Shown piece by piece: positions 20,272 through 32,106 of a DNA stretch of 64,000 nt (its first letter is position 1; each line of letters opens with the position of its first letter). A program made the translations under genes and the position numbers. A model generated the notes under the pieces. The model was given only the letters and a program-made list of their open reading frames with translations, ran no database searches and had not been told where the DNA came from. This stretch comes from Candidatus Didemnitutus mandela. Lineage in GTDB: Bacteria; Verrucomicrobiota; Verrucomicrobiia; Opitutales; Opitutaceae. The stretch is taken from assembly GCA_002591725.1 (NCBI GenBank), contig NJAL01000002.1:434001-498000 (forward strand), given 5' to 3'.

Positions 20272-20679
20272 TCAGCAGCGACGGCGTTTGATGGCGAGCT
20301 GGACACCAGCGTAGCGGACGAGGCCTTGCAGGTGCTCCATCTGCTGGGGGTCCACTCCCTTTTGGAATTGGATTTCTTTCTTGGCCCGTTCCAACGCAGC
20401 TTTTACAGTAGTCTCGTCGATCTTTGTTTCGGTGATCGCGTTTTCAGCGAGCACACGCACGACGTCACCGTCGATTTGGGCGAAGCCATCGCCGACGGCG
20501 AGCCACTCGGTAGTTACTCCTTTAGTGATGCGGAGATCGCCGGGCTCGACTTGCGCTAGTAGTGGAACATGGCCAGGAAGGATTTCTATCTCGCCTCTGA
20601 CGGTCGGAATGACGACGGATTCGATGGTCTCGGAATACACTTTTGCTTCCGGAGTGACGATTTCGATAGTGAGAGGCAT
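20272..20679 (-). CDS. atpC: ATP synthase F1 epsilon subunit
   Basis: The 135-residue product has the beta-sandwich start TIEIVTPEAKVYSETIESVV with VRGEIEILPGHVPLLAQVEPG (GexgiLpgHxPlxxxl motif) and a C-terminal helical hairpin with ALERAKKEI. Epsilon links the central stalk to the c-ring and can brake ATP hydrolysis. It is the last gene of the operon, 21 bases after atpD, as in most bacteria. Length is normal for the family. No clear intrinsic terminator with a T-run was found just downstream, although a short GGT-AAAAA-ACC stem followed by six Ts lies around 20205-20222 on the minus strand. Confidence 0.95.
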   Translation of the reverse strand: MPLTIEIVTPEAKVYSETIESVVIPTVRGEIEILPGHVPLLAQVEPGDLRITKGVTTEWLAVGDGFAQIDGDVVRVLAENAITETKIDETTVKAALERAKKEIQFQKGVDPQQMEHLQGLVRYAGVQLAIKRRRC

Positions 20680-20700
20680 GGCGCTGGTACGCGGTTTTTG

Positions 20701-23026
<2,326 letters not shown>

Positions 23027-23065
23027 AACTGAATATCGGTGCAGCTAGGATAGGCGCTGGCTACT

Positions 23066-24595
23066 TTATCTCGCTGGAAAGGTAACTTTCCACTCGTCGA
23101 TTGCCGTTTTGAGATCGGCTTCTATTTCGGACGAGAGGGCGGCTTTCGTGCGGATTTCGGTAAGCAGAGAATCCTTGCGCGTGGTGAGAAAATTGCGTAA
23201 GGAGGTTGCTGCAGCGGCGATGTTTTTTACCTCGATGGAGTCGAATAAATTTCTTTGCGGAGCCCAAAGGATAGACACCTGAACTTCGATTGGTATCGGG
23301 TTCAGTTGTGGTTGCTTGAAAAGTTCGACGATGCGGGCACCACGTTCGAGTGTGGCTTGGGCTTTCGCATCGAGGTCGGATCCAAACTGGGCAAAGGCGG
23401 CGAGTTCGCGGAACTGGGCGAGCTCACTCTTCAGTTTTCCGCTGACCTGTTTCGTGGCCTTGATCTGCGCTGAGGAACCGACGCGCGAGACTGAGAGACC
23501 GACCGAGACCGCAGGGCGGATCCCTTGATTGAAGAGATCAGTTTCAAGGAAGATCTGTCCGTCGGTGATCGATATGACGTTCGTTGGGATGTAAGCGGAT
23601 ACGTCGCCGGCGAGTGTTTCGATGACGGGGAGCGCGGTAAGAGATCCTTTTCCGTCGAGGCGCGCGGCACGTTCGAGAAGGCGGCTGTGAAGGTAGAACA
23701 CATCGCCGGGATACGCTTCACGGCCGGACGGACGCTTCAGAATGAGCGAGATCTGACGGTAGGCGACTGCATGCTTGGAGAGGTCATCGTAAACGATGAG
23801 CGCATCCATGCCGTTTTCCATGAACCATTCACCCATTGCGGCTCCGGAGTAAGGGGCGAGGTATTGGTTGGCAGGGTTGTCTGCGGCAGGCGCGGCGACG
23901 ATGATCGTAAATTCGAGGGCGCTAGCGGCTTCAAGGGCGGCGATGGTACGGACGATGTTCGATTGCTTCTGGCCGATGGCGACGTAGATCGAATAGACAG
24001 GACGGAAGTCCTTATTGCCAGAGGCGAGACCAGTCTTGTTGATGCGGGCCTGATTGATGATCGTGTCGATGCAGATCGTGGTTTTTCCGGTGCCGCTATT
24101 GCCAATGATGAGCTCGCGCTGGCCGCGACCAATTGGGACCATGGAGTCGATGGCCATGATTCCGGTAAAAAGCGGCTGGTTTACAGATTTACGCGCCATG
24201 ATGCCGGGCGCAACTTTTTCAACGGGATAGGCTTCGGTGGCTTCTATCGGACCCTTGCCGTCGATGGGGCGGCCAATGGAGTCGACGACGCGGTCCAGCA
24301 GAGCTTTGCCGACGGGGACCGAAAGGAGCTTTCCGGTGGTGGTGACTTTGTCCCCTTCCTTTACTGCGGAAACGTCGCCGAGAACGACGCACCCGATACT
24401 GTCTTCTTCCAAATTTAATGCGATGCCAACGGTTCCGCCGGGAAGTTGTACCATTTCATTATACATCACCTCAGATAGGCCTTCGATTTTAGCCACGCCG
24501 TCGGCGGCCGAGCGGATGATCCCGGTGTTCTTTTTGATCGCCTTAGAGGAGAGTTTGGCAATCTGTTGTTCAATTTGTTCGATGACATTGCTCAT
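23066..24595 (-). CDS. atpA: ATP synthase F1 alpha subunit
   Basis: The 509-residue regulatory alpha subunit. Key parts are the start of the beta barrel domain, Walker [16 protein letters not shown], the Walker B region [17 protein letters not shown], and the arginine-finger region with [13 protein letters not shown] near residue 370. Length is normal. It is preceded by atpH with a 32-base gap and followed by atpG. A 297-codon open frame on the opposite strand (23525-24418) is only a shadow of this gene. Confidence 0.97.
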   Translation of the reverse strand: MSNVIEQIEQQIAKLSSKAIKKNTGIIRSAADGVAKIEGLSEVMYNEMVQLPGGTVGIALNLEEDSIGCVVLGDVSAVKEGDKVTTTGKLLSVPVGKALLDRVVDSIGRPIDGKGPIEATEAYPVEKVAPGIMARKSVNQPLFTGIMAIDSMVPIGRGQRELIIGNSGTGKTTICIDTIINQARINKTGLASGNKDFRPVYSIYVAIGQKQSNIVRTIAALEAASALEFTIIVAAPAADNPANQYLAPYSGAAMGEWFMENGMDALIVYDDLSKHAVAYRQISLILKRPSGREAYPGDVFYLHSRLLERAARLDGKGSLTALPVIETLAGDVSAYIPTNVISITDGQIFLETDLFNQGIRPAVSVGLSVSRVGSSAQIKATKQVSGKLKSELAQFRELAAFAQFGSDLDAKAQATLERGARIVELFKQPQLNPIPIEVQVSILWAPQRNLFDSIEVKNIAAAATSLRNFLTTRKDSLLTEIRTKAALSSEIEADLKTAIDEWKVTFPAR

Positions 24596-24627
24596 ATGGC
24601 ACGTTGCGCTGGACTGAACGGAAAAGG

Positions 24628-25014
24628 TTAAACAGAGAGGCTGGCTATCTGAGAGGCTACGGATAATTCGTAGACGTCAAATCCGACGCGGACACGGAAG
24701 CCAGCGAGAAGGGCGGGATTTGGCTGGGTGACGACGGTAAGTTTGCGACCATATCTTTTGCCCATCACCGTAGCAATCTGGTTCAGGACCGAATCGGAGA
24801 CCCTGCCGGCTTGTTCAACAACGACGCACGACTTTACGAGCTCGGCAGCAACGTAGTAACGATAAAGCTTAAGCAGAGCGAGGGATTGGCGCGGCTGATA
24901 TTTCTCAATCCAGCTAAGAGCTTGGCTGACATGCTCGATTGATATATTACAGTCGACGAGGCTAAGTTTAAAAAGTTGTTTGGCGAAGGCTTTTGTTTTT
25001 TTATCAACGACCAT
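24628..25014 (-). CDS. atpH: ATP synthase F1 delta subunit, unusually short
   Basis: A 128-residue OSCP/delta protein in the expected place between atpF and atpA. The C-terminal half is well conserved: [15 protein letters not shown], then [20 protein letters not shown] and [15 protein letters not shown], the family signature. The N-terminal helical bundle, which binds the top of alpha, is represented by only about 70 residues, so the protein is some 45-50 residues shorter than the usual 175-180. Whether this is a lineage feature or an internal deletion cannot be told here. The frame is clean, and the conserved C-terminus implies a working protein. Confidence 0.88.
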   Translation of the reverse strand: MVVDKKTKAFAKQLFKLSLVDCNISIEHVSQALSWIEKYQPRQSLALLKLYRYYVAAELVKSCVVVEQAGRVSDSVLNQIATVMGKRYGRKLTVVTQPNPALLAGFRVRVGFDVYELSVASQIASLSV

Positions 25015-25057
25015 TTCAATTTCAAAGTGACAACGAAAGCGATGGGGTAGAGCGCGC

Positions 25058-25612
25058 TCAGACGCTCGCGAGCTCTTTCGCGACGGTGTCGTTATAGGCG
25101 GCGCGGTCGGCGTCGGAGAGTTTCTTGGCTAGTACGCGCTCGGTGGTGGCGATGACTAGGTGGGCGATTTCCCCGCGGACTTCCTCGATCATTTTCTTGT
25201 GTTTGAGTTCGATCGTCTGCTGGGCCTTGGCGATCTTGTCGACGGCGCTAGCAGTCGCCTCGGCCCGTTGTTTGTCGCCAAATTTTTTAGCGGTTTTGTT
25301 GGCTTCTGCGATGAGCTTGTCTGCTTCGAGTTGGGCGCTACGAATGATAGCAGCGCTCTCTTTCTGCGTGGCGGCAAGCTTGGCCTGCATTTCCTCGGCA
25401 TCCCGGAGGCCGGCGGCTATTTTTTTGTTGCGCACCTCTATCATGGCGATGGTGGGTTTGATGCCGAACCAGTAGAGGGTACCGAATAGAATCAGGAAGC
25501 TAACGACCTGCATGATAACGAACCTCGGTTCGATGCCGAATTTTTGGACCAGACTGGCTTCGTCGACGATGTGTTTTACTGTTTCAGTAGCAGCGAGGAA
25601 AAAGTTGACCAT
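25058..25612 (-). CDS. atpF: ATP synthase Fo b subunit
   Basis: About 184 residues from the ATG at 25612 (a TTG 36 bases upstream would lengthen it but is less likely). A single N-terminal membrane helix (FVIMQVVSFLILFGTLYWFG) is followed by a long alanine/lysine/glutamate-rich helix typical of the peripheral stalk, with EEMQAKLAATQKESAAIIRS and a C-terminal segment ending DRAAYNDTVAKELAS. It holds F1 to the a subunit. Only one b-type gene is present, so a homodimer is expected. It follows atpE by 48 bases. Confidence 0.93.
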   Translation of the reverse strand: MVNFFLAATETVKHIVDEASLVQKFGIEPRFVIMQVVSFLILFGTLYWFGIKPTIAMIEVRNKKIAAGLRDAEEMQAKLAATQKESAAIIRSAQLEADKLIAEANKTAKKFGDKQRAEATASAVDKIAKAQQTIELKHKKMIEEVRGEIAHLVIATTERVLAKKLSDADRAAYNDTVAKELASV

Positions 25613-25660
25613 GACAGAGAGAAATAGGTGGGTAAACTGCTCTGCCAACTAAGAGATTAG

Positions 25661-25870
25661 TTATTTTGCGAGAAAGAGAGCGAGAATTCCGAGACCTTCG
25701 GCTAGCGCCATGCCGATAATAGCTTGGACAAGAATCTTACCGGAAGCGCCTGGATTACGGCCGACGGACTCGGCTGCTTTGGTTCCAATGAGGCCAACGC
25801 CAAGGGCAGCGCCGAGAAGACCGAATGCGCTGGAGAGGTTGCCAGTTATTTCAGCGAAAATGATGTTCAT
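25661..25870 (-). CDS. atpE: ATP synthase Fo c subunit
   Basis: A 69-residue double-helix hairpin. Helix 1 contains GLLGAALGVGLIGTKAAESV, the loop has GRNPGASGK (RNP), and helix 2 carries the ion-binding glutamate at residue 58 in IIGMALAEGLGIL. The glutamate is not followed by the serine/threonine found in sodium-binding rings, which suggests proton coupling; this is inference from the motif. A direct repeat of nine bases, GTTACTAGG twice at 25903-25920, lies in the gap to atpB. Confidence 0.95.
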   Translation of the reverse strand: MNIIFAEITGNLSSAFGLLGAALGVGLIGTKAAESVGRNPGASGKILVQAIIGMALAEGLGILALFLAK

Positions 25871-25984
25871 GTCTTGTTTATTAATTAGTTGGTTTTGGTT
25901 CCGTTACTAGGGTTACTAGGGCATCGGTTGGCACGCTCTCGGAACGAAAAAAGTTTAGTGATGTTTAGTGGTGCGTATTGGCGG

Positions 25985-26878
25985 TCAGTAGGGCGTTAGG
26001 GCGTGGGTGTTAGCGACTGCGCTATAATCGTGATCGCTGTCGTTTTCGTGGTTGCAAATCAGGCCGATGTAGACTGCCGTGAGGAGCGTGAAAACGAGGG
26101 CCTGAACCAGGCCGACGAGGAGCTCGATGAAGTAGAAGATAAAGAAGAATCCGGTGCCATGGAGGAGGTTTTCACCGCCGAAGACGTTGCCGAAGAGACG
26201 CACCGAAAGTGTAAAGGGACGTATCAAGATTGAGAAGACTTCAACGAAGCCAACTATCAGGAATACCAGAGAGAGAGCTGGGTACAGCCAGCGAGGGGTT
26301 TCCTTTTTTTCGGTTTTATTGCCGAAAAGGCCCCAAAGGATCATTCTGGGGCCGGCGCATTGGAAGATAATTATCAGCCAGGCGCCGAAGGAAACGAGCG
26401 CAAGAGCAATTGTGTTGTTGAAATCGGCGGTGAACGGCCAGATGAAGGGATGTGTAAGCTTGAAATGCCCCCCCGATTCGTGACCCCAACCGATTGTGCC
26501 GACGCCGGGGAAAAGTCCCATCCAGTTTTGCGCAAGAATAAAAATGAAGAGTGTGACGAGAAGAGGGAACGATGCTGGGAAAGCCTTTCTCCCAACAATA
26601 GGCTCCAACAAATCGCGTAGCGATTCAATAATTGATTCGAAGACTGCCTGCCCTTTATTTGGGAGAATTTGTGGACGCCCGACGAAAATAAAAATGACGG
26701 TGAGAATAGACAATGACACAAACCAGCCGGTTAACATGCTATTCGTTATTGCCCAACCTTTTCCAAAATCGACCAACTTTACCGCCGAGGGGGGGAGACT
26801 TACGCCTTCAGCAGCGTGCGAAATGTTTGTTAGCGCCAAGCTAGCAAGAAGGAGGGGAAGCTTGGAGGTTCGGAACAT
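25985..26878 (-). CDS. atpB: ATP synthase Fo a subunit
   Basis: The 297-residue membrane protein begins with a cleavable-looking signal segment (LPLLLASLALTNISHAAEG) and has several membrane helices. The essential arginine lies in RPFTLSVRLFGNVFGGE; LVGLVQALVFTLLTAVYIG is the usual last helix. It forms the half-channels for ions next to the c-ring. It is the first gene of the operon as seen; no atpI could be found upstream, where the sequence is decayed. The region just before the ATG is A+T rich and lacks a Shine-Dalgarno sequence. Confidence 0.95.
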   Translation of the reverse strand: MFRTSKLPLLLASLALTNISHAAEGVSLPPSAVKLVDFGKGWAITNSMLTGWFVSLSILTVIFIFVGRPQILPNKGQAVFESIIESLRDLLEPIVGRKAFPASFPLLVTLFIFILAQNWMGLFPGVGTIGWGHESGGHFKLTHPFIWPFTADFNNTIALALVSFGAWLIIIFQCAGPRMILWGLFGNKTEKKETPRWLYPALSLVFLIVGFVEVFSILIRPFTLSVRLFGNVFGGENLLHGTGFFFIFYFIELLVGLVQALVFTLLTAVYIGLICNHENDSDHDYSAVANTHALTPY

Positions 26879-27860
26879 TATAAAATTAAAATGGGAAAGC
26901 GTGTGATTGCTGAAAAAGCGGGTGATTTGATTTGATAGGCTTTCCTAGGGATATTCGTCAACTCTTGACATTAGAAAAAGGGCAGAGGCAGCAAATTAAA
27001 TAGTGTAGTAACATTGTCAATCTTGCTGGAAATGCTTGCCTCTGGGGCCAAAAGGCGATTGGGCTTGTCAGACTATACCATTGGCCAACAATCACAATAT
27101 GGGAACGGGGCACGGCTAGTGTAATGTGTGAAATTACTTGCAAGAGCCGAGAAACCCAGTTGCTAATTTAGTTGTTATAATCAAAATAAAGGGCGAGCTT
27201 CTTTTTCTTTTACCCAGGCTACCGCTACCGTAGGGGGGCTGGTGGGGGCGGTGCATCTAATTTAAATCTATATAGTTAGTGCTATGACACGTTCTGACGG
27301 AGATGAGGAATCGAAGGGCGGGTAAACGCGTCTAAAACACGGTATCGTGATCGAGCATCTAAGGCCGCAACTGTCGTTGAATTTCTATGAGGATCTATGT
27401 AGAAATCTCGGCAACGACCCAAAACCGACTGTCTCAAAGTGTTCCGTGCGGTCAGTGCGGAAAAGGTATTGGGTTCGGGGTTCGGGAGCGGCCAGTGTGG
27501 GGGTAGGTTTTTGGGGGCCAGAGATAGCAGATATAGGGGAAGGCACCTAGATCTAGGGCTGGTAGTACGGCAAAGATTTCATGGGTTTCCGGGCGGAGGA
27601 ATTGGCAGTTGTGGAGGTTGTTTATTTATATTTATATTTATATTTATTATTGTACGATTACGGCATCTCTGGGCTATATTGGTCCAATTAGGTGTCGACG
27701 CAACAATTCCCAGGGTAGTGGGGAAGCATATTTGATGAGAAAATGGCCGTGTTCGCTGCCAATTTCCATGGCGATCTGCTGCGAGGTGGGGAAAAATTTT
27801 CGGATTCCTCGCGGAGGACGGCGATCGGTGCTTGGTGGTCGGTATATGTAGCGCGGGCGA
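26879..27860. other. Decayed spacer upstream of the ATP synthase operon
   Basis: No gene recognised. The promoter for atpBEFHAGDC should lie in 26879-27300, but no confident -35/-10 pair could be picked. Short tandem motifs occur at 27475-27490 (GGGTTCG twice) and at 27621-27646 (hexamer repeat, listed separately). A worn minus-strand frame around 27650-27850 may be a former gene following the sensor kinase. Confidence 0.4.
27621..27646. repeat. Hexanucleotide repeat (TTTATA)3 with flanking partial copies
   Basis: Three exact TTTATA copies at 27625-27642 with TTTA on both sides. On the minus strand it would encode alternating Ile-Asn in one frame. It lies just downstream of the sensor-kinase pseudogene. 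Confidence 0.9.
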
Positions 27861-27894
27861 TTTAGTCTGAGGCCGTCTTGTTAGGAGCAATCTG

Positions 27895-29280
27895 AAACTG
27901 AAACGCGCGGCGGTCAGAACAGCTTCAGTTGTGGTTCGGAGCTGACCGGTTTGAGTGCGATAAAGGCGAAAACGGACCGATGTTCCCTTCCTCAGCTTGC
28001 TTTTCCCGCCCACACGCGTCCGCTGCGGAGTTGCACGATGTGTTTCACGATACTGTGATACTGATACTGATACTGAGGCCCAGTCTGGTCCCACCGCCTT
28101 CACCTGAACGACCTTTGGTGACCAGATAAAAGCTTTCGAAAGTGTGTGGCAAGGTCTGCGGGGGTAGGGCGCACCGGGGCCGTTGTCAGCCACAGCGAAT
28201 TCTAGCTGATCAGTCTCGAAGAGTTGTGCTGAAATTTTGACACTCGATCCAGGCCGGGCGGCGAGTGTTTGAGGGCGTTGTCGAGGAGGTTGGTCAATAG
28301 TTGGGCGAACTTCTTGGCGTTCGCTTGCATGCTGTTGATCGCGGGATTTACTTAAGAGGTGATTATGTGTTTTTCAGCTATAGGCTGCTGTTGCATGTCC
28401 TCAACAAGAGAGAGTTCAAAAAGGAAAGAAAGTAGATGCCTTCGATGTGCATGCCTGGGTTGCAGGACTCGAACCGCGAAAGCGTGAGAAGATCGGTGAT
28501 GATAGTGCCAAGCCGTTCGTTGTGGCGCTGGATGGTTCTCAGGAAACGGTCACGGTCTTGGGTCGGGGTCGGTATGCCGTGATGGCTTTCAATAAAAGTC
28601 TCGATGTAGACTTTAATCATGCTCAGCGGCGTGCGAAGTTCGTGGGAGGCGTTTGCGACGAAATCATGGCGAATCCGTTCAAGGTGCCGTTGTTGAGTGA
28701 CATCGTGGATAACGAAAAAGGCCCAGCGAGACTTTTCGTCGGGCTACGGGGTTGAGGCGCGAGAGGCTTCGATGAAGGTTGTTCCCTGTCTTCCGTTGAG
28801 TTCGAAACCCTGCCAAAGAATCACCTGGCCGGCCCGTATTTTTGCACTTACTCAAGGAAGGCGGCGGTGCGAATGATGAGCTCGAGCTGCATGCTGGCTG
28901 GTGCTGGGAAAAATCCCCCCCAATGACCCGATTGGCTAGGTGAATGCAGTTACCTTCATCAACAACAAACAACAAGGATGGCCTCGCGGAAGCCCTAATC
29001 CCAAGAGTGGTTTTGAGTTGCGCGAGTTGATCGGATCGCTGCTGGCGAAGAGCGATTTATTCCTGGATCAGCGTGTTGGTGTTTTCGCGCAGGCGGGCCC
29101 ACACCGGGAGATAGGGGAAGAAGCTTCGGGCTGCAATAGAGTTTGGCGATTCTTGATCGAATCGTGCAATTTTGTAAGGGTGCTATTTTGTTTCCAGAGC
29201 AGACGTGTGGTGTAGAGGAGGGCAACATCGAGTGCGCTGAAAGCAAAAAGAATGATGCCACGGTCTTTTTTTTGCCATGC
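27895..29280 (-). pseudogene. phoR: PhoR-type sensor histidine kinase, decayed
   Basis: The minus strand, read over several frames, gives a membrane helix (LFAFSALDVALLYTTRLLW, about 29250), a PAS-like segment (MLFVVDEGNCIHLANRVIGG, about 28970), the H-box FVANASHELRTPLSMIKVYI at 28660, a dimerisation helix with RTIQRHNERLGTIITDLLTL and SRFES at 28480, and the ATPase part with FAVADNGPG at 28190 and IVKHIVQLRSGRVWA at 28040. The layout membrane-PAS-HisKA-HATPase is that of PhoR, the phosphate-starvation sensor. The catalytic domain between the N and G1 boxes is badly worn, and a hexamer expansion disrupts the GLSIVKH segment. It follows the phoB remnant, as in a phoBR pair. Confidence 0.8.
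28056..28073. repeat. Hexanucleotide repeat (TGATAC)3 inside the kinase G box
   Basis: Three exact copies; on the coding (minus) strand they read AGTATC, the codons of the conserved LSI in GLSIVKH. A further single AGTATC follows after AC. The inserted 20 bases shift the frame within the ATP-binding domain. Confidence 0.9.
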
Positions 29281-29284
29281 GGTA

Positions 29285-29945
29285 GCCGATGTCTCCGGAC
29301 AGTTCTAATCCTAATCCTAATCCTAATCCTAATCCTAATCCTAATCCTAATCCTAATCCTAATCCAATCCGCTTTATCGCCAAGTTTTTCGCGGAGGTTG
29401 GCCTACGTGTGTGTTGCACGGTCCGGATTTTAATTTCGGTTACACAGCTCCAGACGGTGGTAAGATGCTCTCGCGTTTGAACCCTGCTCTGAGGTTCTAT
29501 GAGCAACTGCAGAAGCTTGAATTCTGTTGGGGCCAAGACCGATCGGGAGGCTGCGAACCATGATTTGGTGGGGTTTCGCTGTCGAGGAAAATATTGCCTA
29601 TTTGAAAACGGGTTAGCGTAGGTCTGAAGGTCGGCAGCCGGCATAGGATGGATTCGACGCGAAGAACAAGCTCTTTCGGGATAAAAAAGGTTTGGCGAGA
29701 TAGTCGTCGTCTCCAATTTTTAGTCCCTACAACACGGTCTGGGGGGGGCTTTGCTGATTTGTTAATCCGGGAAAATGTGGATATCATTATATCCAATATC
29801 AAAAGATCCGGATTGTACGGTGCAGATCTTTTGATAGTAGCGGCGGCATTGTTGATGGATCCCTTGTTGTGCAGGTGATGTAGGTCCGTCTCCTCCGGTT
29901 CGTCGTTAACTACGAGTATGCACTTTTTATCCGTGCATACTGATC
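29285..29945 (-). pseudogene. phoB: PhoB-type response regulator, decayed, with repeat expansion
   Basis: The receiver domain begins CILVVNDEPEETD (acidic pocket; usually VVDDEP), continues DLLILDIMIS with the phospho-accepting aspartate, and KIGDDDYLAKPF with the conserved lysine in KPF, then PKELVLRVESIL. The winged-helix part reads LAPTEFKLLQLLIEPQSRV, REHLTTVW and RTVQHTRR, the OmpR/PhoB effector fold. Near the C-terminus ten copies of a hexamer (29305-29364) insert a run of Ile-Arg dipeptides just before the terminal TVRG-GYRM region. Frameshifts occur elsewhere, so this is a pseudogene. It precedes the phoR remnant, giving a lost phosphate-responsive system. Confidence 0.8.
29305..29364. 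repeat. Hexanucleotide microsatellite (CTAATC)10
   Basis: Ten uninterrupted perfect copies, 60 bases, followed by an imperfect CAATCC. On the minus (coding) strand it reads GATTAG repeats, encoding Ile-Arg alternation in frame within the C-terminal domain of the phoB pseudogene. The length is a multiple of three, so the expansion itself keeps frame. Confidence 0.97.
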
Positions 29946-30197
29946 GTAAAAATATGGCTATCAGTAATTAACAAGTGGTAGGATTCTTTGCGGATTAATT
30001 ATAATTGTCAAAACAGATTTTAGAAAGATTGAGTAGAAAATTGAGCAAAGTCGAACTGAGTTATGGAAATTTCAATATTGAAATTTCCATATTTTATATA
30101 ATTAATAATATGGAATAAATTGATTTTTATTAGGGTCTTTTGTCATAAGCTTATGAGCATCTGATAGTCTTTGTTTTTGATCAGTTTTTTTAATTAT
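29946..30197. other. AT-rich spacer with a 30-base palindrome
   Basis: A+T-rich gap between phoB and the 3' end of mnmG. It contains the perfect palindrome at 30062-30091. No gene. Confidence 0.5.
30062..30091. repeat. Perfect 30-base palindrome
   Basis: Arms TATGGAAATTTCAAT and its exact complement ATTGAAATTTCCATA meet without a loop. On the plus strand it is followed by TTTTATATA; on the minus strand, the direction of mnmG transcription, no T-run follows. Confidence 0.9.
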
Positions 30198-32090
30198 TTA
30201 GTTGCCATTTTGTTGGTTTTTGTCAAGCGAGGAGGAGAGAGACTTTGCGCGGTTTTGAGCGGCTATGAAGACCATGAGAATGCTGATGTCAGCAGGATTT
30301 ACTCCACTAATCCGGCTTGCTTGCCCGAGGGAAAATGGACGCTTTTGATGAAGTTTTAAGGCGCTTTCTTTTCGCAGCCCTCGAATGGATAGAAAATCAA
30401 GAGAAGGGGGGATTTTTACTGCATCTAGGTGGCAAAGACGGCCGACCAATCGAAGTTCCTGCTCCAAGTATCCTTTGTACTTTATTCGATAAAGAATTTG
30501 ATCTTGGACGGGTTTGGAGAGAAAATGGAAGTCTTCTGGGAGATCCTTTGGGGCGAGGCCCCTACGGATTTTGTCAGCCCAAAGGGTTCCATTTGAGCGC
30601 GATGTCTCTAGTTTTTGGATTTCCGACTCTATGGAAGCTTTTTTTTCTCCGATAGCTTTTAATCGATTTTGGGGTAGTAGATTGTATCGCTTTGCAAAGT
30701 CAAAAAGGCGCAGTTCAGCGCTTCCGTGGTTAAATAGGAGGCGATATTCAGCCCGACTTGTGAACATCCGGTAGGGTTCGGTTGTTCCTTTGGTGACCAA
30801 ATCGTCAATCATAACCCCAATATAGGCGTCGTGTCGCTGCAACACGAGTGGAGAGGTGTTTTGGGTTTTGGCTGCAGCATTGATGCCAGCAATAATACCC
30901 TGTCCTGCGGCTTCTTCATAACCGGAAGTTCCGTTTATCTGCCCTGCAAAAAACAGATTTTCTATCTTTTTTGATTCAAGTGTTGGTAAAAGCTGTATGG
31001 GGGGTGCAAAATCGTATTCTATGGCGTAGGCCGGTCGGAGGAGATGCGCTTTTTCCAGCCCGGAAATGCTGTGCACTAAATCTAGTTGGACGTCGAAGGG
31101 AAGGCTCGTAGAAAGTCCACTTACGTAGTATTCGTCGGTATGGCGACCTTCTGGTTCAAGATAGATTATGTGTCGGGTTTTGTTGGAAAATCGCACAAAT
31201 TTATCTTCAATGCTGGGACAATAACGGGGGCCAGTTCCTGTGATTTTTCCAGAGTACATCGCAGATTTGTGCAGATTTTGTAGAACTATTTCTGCACTTT
31301 TTGGTGTTGTGTAGGTAATCCAACACGAAATTTGATTGGAACCGGGTCGCCAACCTGAATTTGAAAAAAGGTGTTCTACGTGGAACAATTCGGCGTCTTT
31401 TCGGGTATCATGGAAAGACAGGAAGGTTGGGGGCGCGTCTCCTTTTTGTTCTTTCATCTTGTTAAAATCAATTGACCGACCCGAGATTCGAGGTGGAGTT
31501 CCGGTCTTGAAACGCTGTAATTCGATGCCAGCTTCCAAAAAACTAGCGGATAGCGCTTTGGCACTGAAATCGCCGAGTCGACCGCCCTCGCTTTTGTTTT
31601 GGCCGACATGTATCAAGCCTTGCAAAAAAGTTCCGGTGGTTACAACGACACACTGCCCGAAAAAATCCAAATCCAGGTTTGTGCGGCAGCCGACAATTTT
31701 CCCTTTATTGAAGATAAGTCCGGTCACAGTGGCCTGGAATAGATCGAGATGAAGTTGCAACTCGACTGTGTTTTTTAATCGAAATTGATAGGCTTTTTTA
31801 TCACATTGAACTCGTGGTGACTGCACGGCCGGTCCTTTGGATTCATTCAAAAGTCGGAATTGAATGCCAGTGAAGTCTGCATTGATTGCCATCTCACCGC
31901 CCAAGGCATCGATTTCGCGAACCATTTGTCCCTTAGCCTGGCCACCGATTGCTGGGTTACAGCTCATTTTCCCTATTGTATCGATGTTGCCTGTCAGCAA
32001 GAGCGTATCAGAGCCCATCCGCGCAGCCGCTAAAGCGGCTTCCACTCCGGCATGGCCAGCTCCGCAAACTAATACATCGTATCTTTTCAT
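30198..32090 (-). CDS. mnmG: tRNA uridine-34 5-carboxymethylaminomethyl modification protein MnmG
   Basis: A 630-residue FAD protein from the ATG at 32090; the open frame reaches 32192 but the extra 34 residues overlap mnmE and are not conserved in style. It starts MKRYDVLVCGAGHAGVEAAL, a dinucleotide-binding motif, with MSCNPAIGGQAKGQMVREID next and AGQINGTSGYEEAAGQG as second FAD signature near residue 380. The C-terminal helical domain that binds MnmE ends near PADISILM. With MnmE it installs cmnm5 on wobble U34 of tRNAs. It lies 17 bases downstream of mnmE on the same strand, so both partners are co-transcribed. Length is normal. Confidence 0.96.
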   Translation of the reverse strand: MKRYDVLVCGAGHAGVEAALAAARMGSDTLLLTGNIDTIGKMSCNPAIGGQAKGQMVREIDALGGEMAINADFTGIQFRLLNESKGPAVQSPRVQCDKKAYQFRLKNTVELQLHLDLFQATVTGLIFNKGKIVGCRTNLDLDFFGQCVVVTTGTFLQGLIHVGQNKSEGGRLGDFSAKALSASFLEAGIELQRFKTGTPPRISGRSIDFNKMKEQKGDAPPTFLSFHDTRKDAELFHVEHLFSNSGWRPGSNQISCWITYTTPKSAEIVLQNLHKSAMYSGKITGTGPRYCPSIEDKFVRFSNKTRHIIYLEPEGRHTDEYYVSGLSTSLPFDVQLDLVHSISGLEKAHLLRPAYAIEYDFAPPIQLLPTLESKKIENLFFAGQINGTSGYEEAAGQGIIAGINAAAKTQNTSPLVLQRHDAYIGVMIDDLVTKGTTEPYRMFTSRAEYRLLFNHGSAELRLFDFAKRYNLLPQNRLKAIGEKKASIESEIQKLETSRSNGTLWADKIRRGLAPKDLPEDFHFLSKPVQDQILYRIKYKGYLEQELRLVGRLCHLDAVKIPPSLDFLSIRGLRKESALKLHQKRPFSLGQASRISGVNPADISILMVFIAAQNRAKSLSSSLDKNQQNGN

Positions 32091-32106
32091 TTTTTTGATG
32101 TAAAAA

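Noticed and set aside
23525-24418. 297-codon plus-strand open frame
   Set aside because: It is the opposite-strand shadow of atpA, with no domain of its own.
29305-29364. Possible CRISPR array or telomere-like element
   Set aside because: The units are contiguous hexamers without spacers, inside a recognisable phoB remnant.
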